Shown: positions 60,591 through 64,000 of the stretch, piece after piece
Position numbering within the stretch: the stretch's first letter is position 1
Layout: each line of letters begins with the position of its first letter
From: Gemmobacter sp964439015
GTDB taxonomy: Bacteria; Pseudomonadota; Alphaproteobacteria; Rhodobacterales; Rhodobacteraceae
NCBI GenBank assembly: GCA_964439015.1
Contig: CAYTMV010000001.1
Location: forward strand, 87,836-151,835
DNA: 64,000 nucleotides
Direction of reading: 5' to 3'
Notes under the pieces: model-generated
The model's database searches: none
The model's input: only the letters and a program-made list of their open reading frames with translations
What the model was told of the DNA's origin: nothing
Made by a program: the position numbers and the translations under genes

Positions 60591-62534
60591 TCAGGCCCGG
60601 TTGGGCGTCGGGGCCTCGGGCCCGAAATCGCGCAGCTTCATTTCCTTGAGCTGCGTTTCCATCCGGCCGCGCTGGGCCTTTGGATAGGCCGACAGGGGCG
60701 GGATGCCGCCGGTCAGGGCAAACAGCGTCACATCGCGGGCGATCGGGGCTGCCACCGTAGACCCGCCGCCGCCATGCTCTACCACCACCGAGACCGCCAC
60801 CTTGGGATTGTCATAGGGCGCATAACTGACAAACAGCGCGTGGTCGCGCATCCGCCAGGGCAGCTGATCGTTCGAGCGCACCCCCGAGGCGCGCTCGGAG
60901 GACGAGATGTTGCGCACCTGTGCCGTGCCGGTCTTGCCCGCCATCAGCATCGTCTCATCGGCAATGCGCGAGGATTTGGCCGTGCCGCGGTTGCCGTTCA
61001 TCACATCATACATGCCGCGGCGCACCACATCGAGATGCGCCTTTTCGACCGGCAGGGCAGGGGCATCGGCAACCGGCTGTGCCACCCCGTCCACCATGTG
61101 GATCAACCGCGGATTCACCTGTTTGCCCGAGGCGATCCGTGCCGCCATCACCGCCAGTTGCAGCGGTGAGGTCAGCACATAGCCCTGCCCGATCGAGGCG
61201 TTGATCGTATCACCCACCCGCCATTCCTGCTTGTAACGCTCTTGCAGCCAGGCCTTGTCGGGCATCGCCCCCTCGGTGATGGCCGACATCGGCAGGTCGT
61301 GACGGATGCCCAGCCCCAGCGCGCGGCCCATTTCCGCGATCTGGTCGATGCCGGCCTTTTGCGCCACCTCATAGAACCAGACGTCGCAGCTTTCCTCCAG
61401 CGCGCGGGTCAGGTCCACCCTGCCGTGGCCACCGCGCTTCCAGCAGTGGAACCGGTGCTTGCCGACTTCAAGATAGCCGGGGCAATAGACGGTTGTGCCG
61501 GGGCCAGCCACCCCGGTGTCCAGTGCTGCCAGCGCGGTCACCATCTTGAAGGTCGAGCCCGGCGGATAGGCGCCCTGGACGCTCTTGTTGGCCAGGGGGC
61601 GGTGGTCGTTTTCGGTCAGGACGGCATAGTCCTTCTGACTGATGCCGCGCACGAACAGGTTGGGATCGAAAGATGGCCCCGAGGTGATCGCCAGGATGTC
61701 ACCGGTCTGCACGTCCATCACCACGACCGAGGCGCTTTCCTCGCCCAGCCGCACCTGCGTGAAGTTCTGCAGCGCCGCGTCGATGGTCAGACGGATATCG
61801 GCGCCGGGGTCACCCTCCTGTCGGCCCAACTCGCGCATCACCCGGCCCACGGCGTTGACCTCGATCCGCTTGGCGCCGGCGCGGCCGCGCAGCAGGTCTT
61901 CGGTCCAGCGTTCGACCCCGATCTTGCCGATCTGGAACTTGGGGATCTGCAACAGCGGATCGGGGCTTTCCAGTGCCTCGAGATCCTTTTCCGACACCGG
62001 CCCGACATAGCCGACCACATGGGCAAAATCGGTATCCAGCGGGTAATGGCGGCTGAGGCCGACCTCAGGCGTCACGCCGGGCAGGGCGGGCGCGTTCAGC
62101 GCCACGCGCGACATCTCTTCCCAGGTCAGGCGGTCGGCCACAGTGATCGGCACAAAGGCCGAAACCCGGGCGCTTTCCTTCAGGATACGGTCGATATCCT
62201 CGGCGGTCAGCGGCAAAAGGTTGGACAACTTGTCCAGCACCTTTTCCAGATCGCCGGCATCCTCACGCGTTACCGTCACACGGTAATTCTGCTCGTTCCC
62301 GGCGATGGTGCGGCCCAGCCGGTCCTGGATCAGCCCGCGCGCGGGCGGGATCAGCCGGGTATTGATCCGGTTTTCCTCGGCCAGCAGGCGGAACTGGTCG
62401 GCCTGCTCGACCTGCAGAAACCGCATCCGCCCGGCAAGCACCGCCACCATCGCCGTCATTGCCCCGCCCATCAGCAGGGCGCGGCGGTTGACCTTGCGGG
62501 CGCTGTCTTCGGTATCGCGTGCGGTGCGGCGCAT
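60591..62534 (-). CDS. mrdA: penicillin-binding protein 2 (transpeptidase)
   Basis: A 647-residue class B PBP that crosslinks side-wall peptidoglycan with RodA. One N-terminal membrane helix (about 22-40) is followed by a dimerisation domain and the transpeptidase domain with the active-site Ser in GSTFKMV (S-x-x-K), SxN-type region SCDVW and KTGTAQV. A RGLIQDRLGRTIAGNEQNY start-of-domain segment is typical. 16 bp before rodA. Confidence 0.95.
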   Translation of the reverse strand: MRRTARDTEDSARKVNRRALLMGGAMTAMVAVLAGRMRFLQVEQADQFRLLAEENRINTRLIPPARGLIQDRLGRTIAGNEQNYRVTVTREDAGDLEKVLDKLSNLLPLTAEDIDRILKESARVSAFVPITVADRLTWEEMSRVALNAPALPGVTPEVGLSRHYPLDTDFAHVVGYVGPVSEKDLEALESPDPLLQIPKFQIGKIGVERWTEDLLRGRAGAKRIEVNAVGRVMRELGRQEGDPGADIRLTIDAALQNFTQVRLGEESASVVVMDVQTGDILAITSGPSFDPNLFVRGISQKDYAVLTENDHRPLANKSVQGAYPPGSTFKMVTALAALDTGVAGPGTTVYCPGYLEVGKHRFHCWKRGGHGRVDLTRALEESCDVWFYEVAQKAGIDQIAEMGRALGLGIRHDLPMSAITEGAMPDKAWLQERYKQEWRVGDTINASIGQGYVLTSPLQLAVMAARIASGKQVNPRLIHMVDGVAQPVADAPALPVEKAHLDVVRRGMYDVMNGNRGTAKSSRIADETMLMAGKTGTAQVRNISSSERASGVRSNDQLPWRMRDHALFVSYAPYDNPKVAVSVVVEHGGGGSTVAAPIARDVTLFALTGGIPPLSAYPKAQRGRMETQLKEMKLRDFGPEAPTPNRA

Positions 62535-62549
62535 CCGTTTCTTCCTCCG

Positions 62550-63089
62550 TCAGAACCTGCGGCCACGGGCGTCAACCTCGCCCATGCCGGGTTTATGCAC
62601 CCCAAGGGCCACGCGTGACAGGCCGACCACCAGCGGATAGGCCAGAATCGAGGCGAGGACTTGCGCCGTCGCATATCCGAACCCGATCTGCGGCAGAAAC
62701 ATCACCGCATGCGCCAGCCGGCCGGCCAGAAACAGCACGACCATGACCGCCGCAATCAAAAGCCATTCCATCAGAAAACTCAATTCACGGGTCAGTGCAG
62801 CGCGCGAGCGCAAGAACTCGGCCCCCAGCACCGTCAGGGCCGCCCAAAGGCCCGGTGGCCGCAGCATGAACAGGTCTTCGGCCAGGATCACCGCCGCCAC
62901 CAGCCCCGCGGGCAGGTAATCCGGGCGCCGCTGCACCCAGGCCAGCGTCAGGCACAACAGCAGATCGGGGCCCGGCAGGCGACCTGGCGTGGTGTTGACC
63001 GGCAACAGCCGCAGCAGGATCAGACCGGCGGCCACAGCGACATAGATCGCCCGATGCTGCCAGATTTCGCGCAGCGCCGGATCAACCAT
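62550..63089 (-). CDS. mreD: rod-shape-determining protein MreD
   Basis: A 179-residue inner-membrane protein with about five hydrophobic helices. It is poorly conserved in sequence but fits MreD by length, topology (LPGPDLLLCLTLAWVQRRPDYLPA central loop) and position: its start overlaps the end of mreC by 8 bp and it precedes mrdA by 15 bp. It links MreC to the cytoplasmic MreB filaments and RodA-PBP2. Confidence 0.85.
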   Translation of the reverse strand: MVDPALREIWQHRAIYVAVAAGLILLRLLPVNTTPGRLPGPDLLLCLTLAWVQRRPDYLPAGLVAAVILAEDLFMLRPPGLWAALTVLGAEFLRSRAALTRELSFLMEWLLIAAVMVVLFLAGRLAHAVMFLPQIGFGYATAQVLASILAYPLVVGLSRVALGVHKPGMGEVDARGRRF

Positions 63090-64000
63090 CGCTGGCCTCG
63101 GCCGCGCCGCCTTCGGTCACCACCGGACGCGGGGCGGGCATTGGCCCGACAAAGCTGGCCGAGGGCGGCGCCGGCGCAACCAACCGGCCGGGATCGGCGA
63201 TGGTTTCCAGGCCATGGCTGCGCAGCACGCGCAGAAACTCCAGCCGTTCATAATCGGCCGCAAGGATCACCCGCAGCCGCCGGTCCGGCCCCTGCGCCAC
63301 CGATCCGACCAGCAGCCCCGCGGGCAGCATGCCGCCATCCCCCGAGGTCACGACCCGGTCGCCCGGGCGGATCAGGTCGGGCTTTTCCAGAAAGTCCAGC
63401 GGCGGCGCGATCGAGTTGTCGCCGGTCAGCAGCGCCCGCTGCCCCGAGGGTTGCACCACCACCGGCACCCGGCTTGAGGCATCGGTCAGAAGGATCACCC
63501 GCGCCGTGCGCGCGCCGACACCCGAGATGCGGCCCACCAGCCCGATCCCGTCCATCGCTGCCCAACCGTCGCGCAACCCGTCGCGCGCGCCCACGTTCAG
63601 CAGCACCGATTGCCGGAACGGGCTGCCGCTATCGGCCAGCACAACGCCGGTCACATGGGTCAGCTTGGGGTCCAGCCGCACCTGATTGAGGTCCAGCAGC
63701 CGGGCATTCTGTTGTTCCAGTTGCAGCGCCGCCTCTTTCCAGGCGCGCATCTTCTGCAATTCCTGCCGCAACTCGTTGTTCTGTTCGTAAAGCGCGGTAT
63801 AGGACTGAAACCCGCGCAGCATCTCGACCGATTTGGTCACCGGCAGGAACACCCAGTCGAAACCGGGCAGCACGCGATCGATGATCTCGGCCCGGATACG
63901 CTCGGCCCTGGGGCTGTCGATGCGCCAGAACAGAAAGATCGCCAAAAGCAGCACGACCAGCAGCCCGACCAGCAACCGCCGGACGGGTCTTGCAAAATCC
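63082..64000 (-). CDS. mreC: rod-shape-determining protein MreC (5' end outside window)
   Basis: The open frame runs through the window edge, so the N-terminus is missing; about 305 codons are visible. It starts DFARPVRRLLVGLLVVLLLA, the usual cytoplasmic tail and membrane helix, then a coiled coil (ALYEQNNELRQELQKMRAWK) and a beta-rich periplasmic part with GLVGRISGVGARTARVILLT. A TTG at 63975 could mimic a start but the frame continues upstream. Overlaps mreD by 8 bp. Confidence 0.93.
   Translation of the reverse strand, partial: DFARPVRRLLVGLLVVLLLAIFLFWRIDSPRAERIRAEIIDRVLPGFDWVFLPVTKSVEMLRGFQSYTALYEQNNELRQELQKMRAWKEAALQLEQQNARLLDLNQVRLDPKLTHVTGVVLADSGSPFRQSVLLNVGARDGLRDGWAAMDGIGLVGRISGVGARTARVILLTDASSRVPVVVQPSGQRALLTGDNSIAPPLDFLEKPDLIRPGDRVVTSGDGGMLPAGLLVGSVAQGPDRRLRVILAADYERLEFLRVLRSHGLETIADPGRLVAPAPPSASFVGPMPAPRPVVTEGGAAEASDG

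Overview
The window is GC-rich chromosomal DNA of an alphaproteobacterium, almost certainly of the order Rhodobacterales (Rhodobacter/Paracoccus group). The pointers are gene content and order: sdhCDAB next to mesaconyl-CoA hydratase and (3S)-malyl-CoA thioesterase (ethylmalonyl-CoA pathway), phaA-phaB, COQ9, the TrcR/DUF1013 cell-cycle regulator, aerobic hemF, and mreC-mreD-mrdA-rodA. No rRNA, tRNA, CRISPR array, prophage or complete insertion sequence was seen. Coding density is high, with many 1-4 bp start/stop overlaps.

Layout. 1-4.1 kb: PAS sensor protein, MFS transporter, a scar of gene fragments (SDR tail plus transposase head), then hemF. 4.2-9.7 kb: a small lipoprotein facing a four-gene minus-strand run (type I secretion ABC protein, HlyD adaptor, RsmC-like methyltransferase, an SDR lacking its catalytic Tyr and Lys). 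9.9-16.3 kb: mlaA-mlaC, an MnmC enzyme split into two divergent genes, a DMT exporter, argH with two tiny lipoproteins, and a TlpA-like thioredoxin. 16.4-20.4 kb: EAL protein, phaA, phaB, EamA transporter. 20.4-25.3 kb: small DUF proteins, TrmN6-like methyltransferase, polyprenyl diphosphate synthase, ispE, TPR protein. 25.5-32.5 kb: sdh operon with two lipoprotein genes inserted between sdhA and sdhB, then mch-DUF1737-nnrU-mcl2. 32.6-38.2 kb: mscL, ald, rpsU, COQ9, quinone oxidoreductase, RNase T2, trcR.

38.2-46.4 kb is a lysine-catabolic cluster: LysR regulator, glutaryl-CoA dehydrogenase, fused alpha/beta 2-oxoacid dehydrogenase E1, a FabD-like acyltransferase, aminoadipate-semialdehyde-type dehydrogenase and a lysine 6-dehydrogenase/saccharopine-dehydrogenase-type enzyme. 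Together they could take lysine through aminoadipate and 2-oxoadipate to glutaryl-CoA and crotonyl-CoA. The aminotransferase and E2/E3 are not here, and the acyltransferase has no assigned step. 46.4-49.5 kb: recR-ebfC-dnaX and a DUF3775 gene.

49.7-58.5 kb is the most distinctive accessory region. It holds an iron alcohol dehydrogenase, an aldehyde dehydrogenase, a glutamine-synthetase-like ligase, a complete TRAP transporter (dctP, dctM, dctQ) and an N-formylglutamate-amidohydrolase-family enzyme, all on the minus strand, with a divergent RpiR-type regulator. This reads as an uptake and gamma-glutamylation route for an amine or amino alcohol; the substrate is inferred, not shown. It is closed on one side by a long inverted pair of GC-rich repeats. 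58.5-64 kb: a hydroxyacid dehydrogenase at the tail of the rod-shape operon rodA, mrdA, mreD, mreC, the last running off the window edge.
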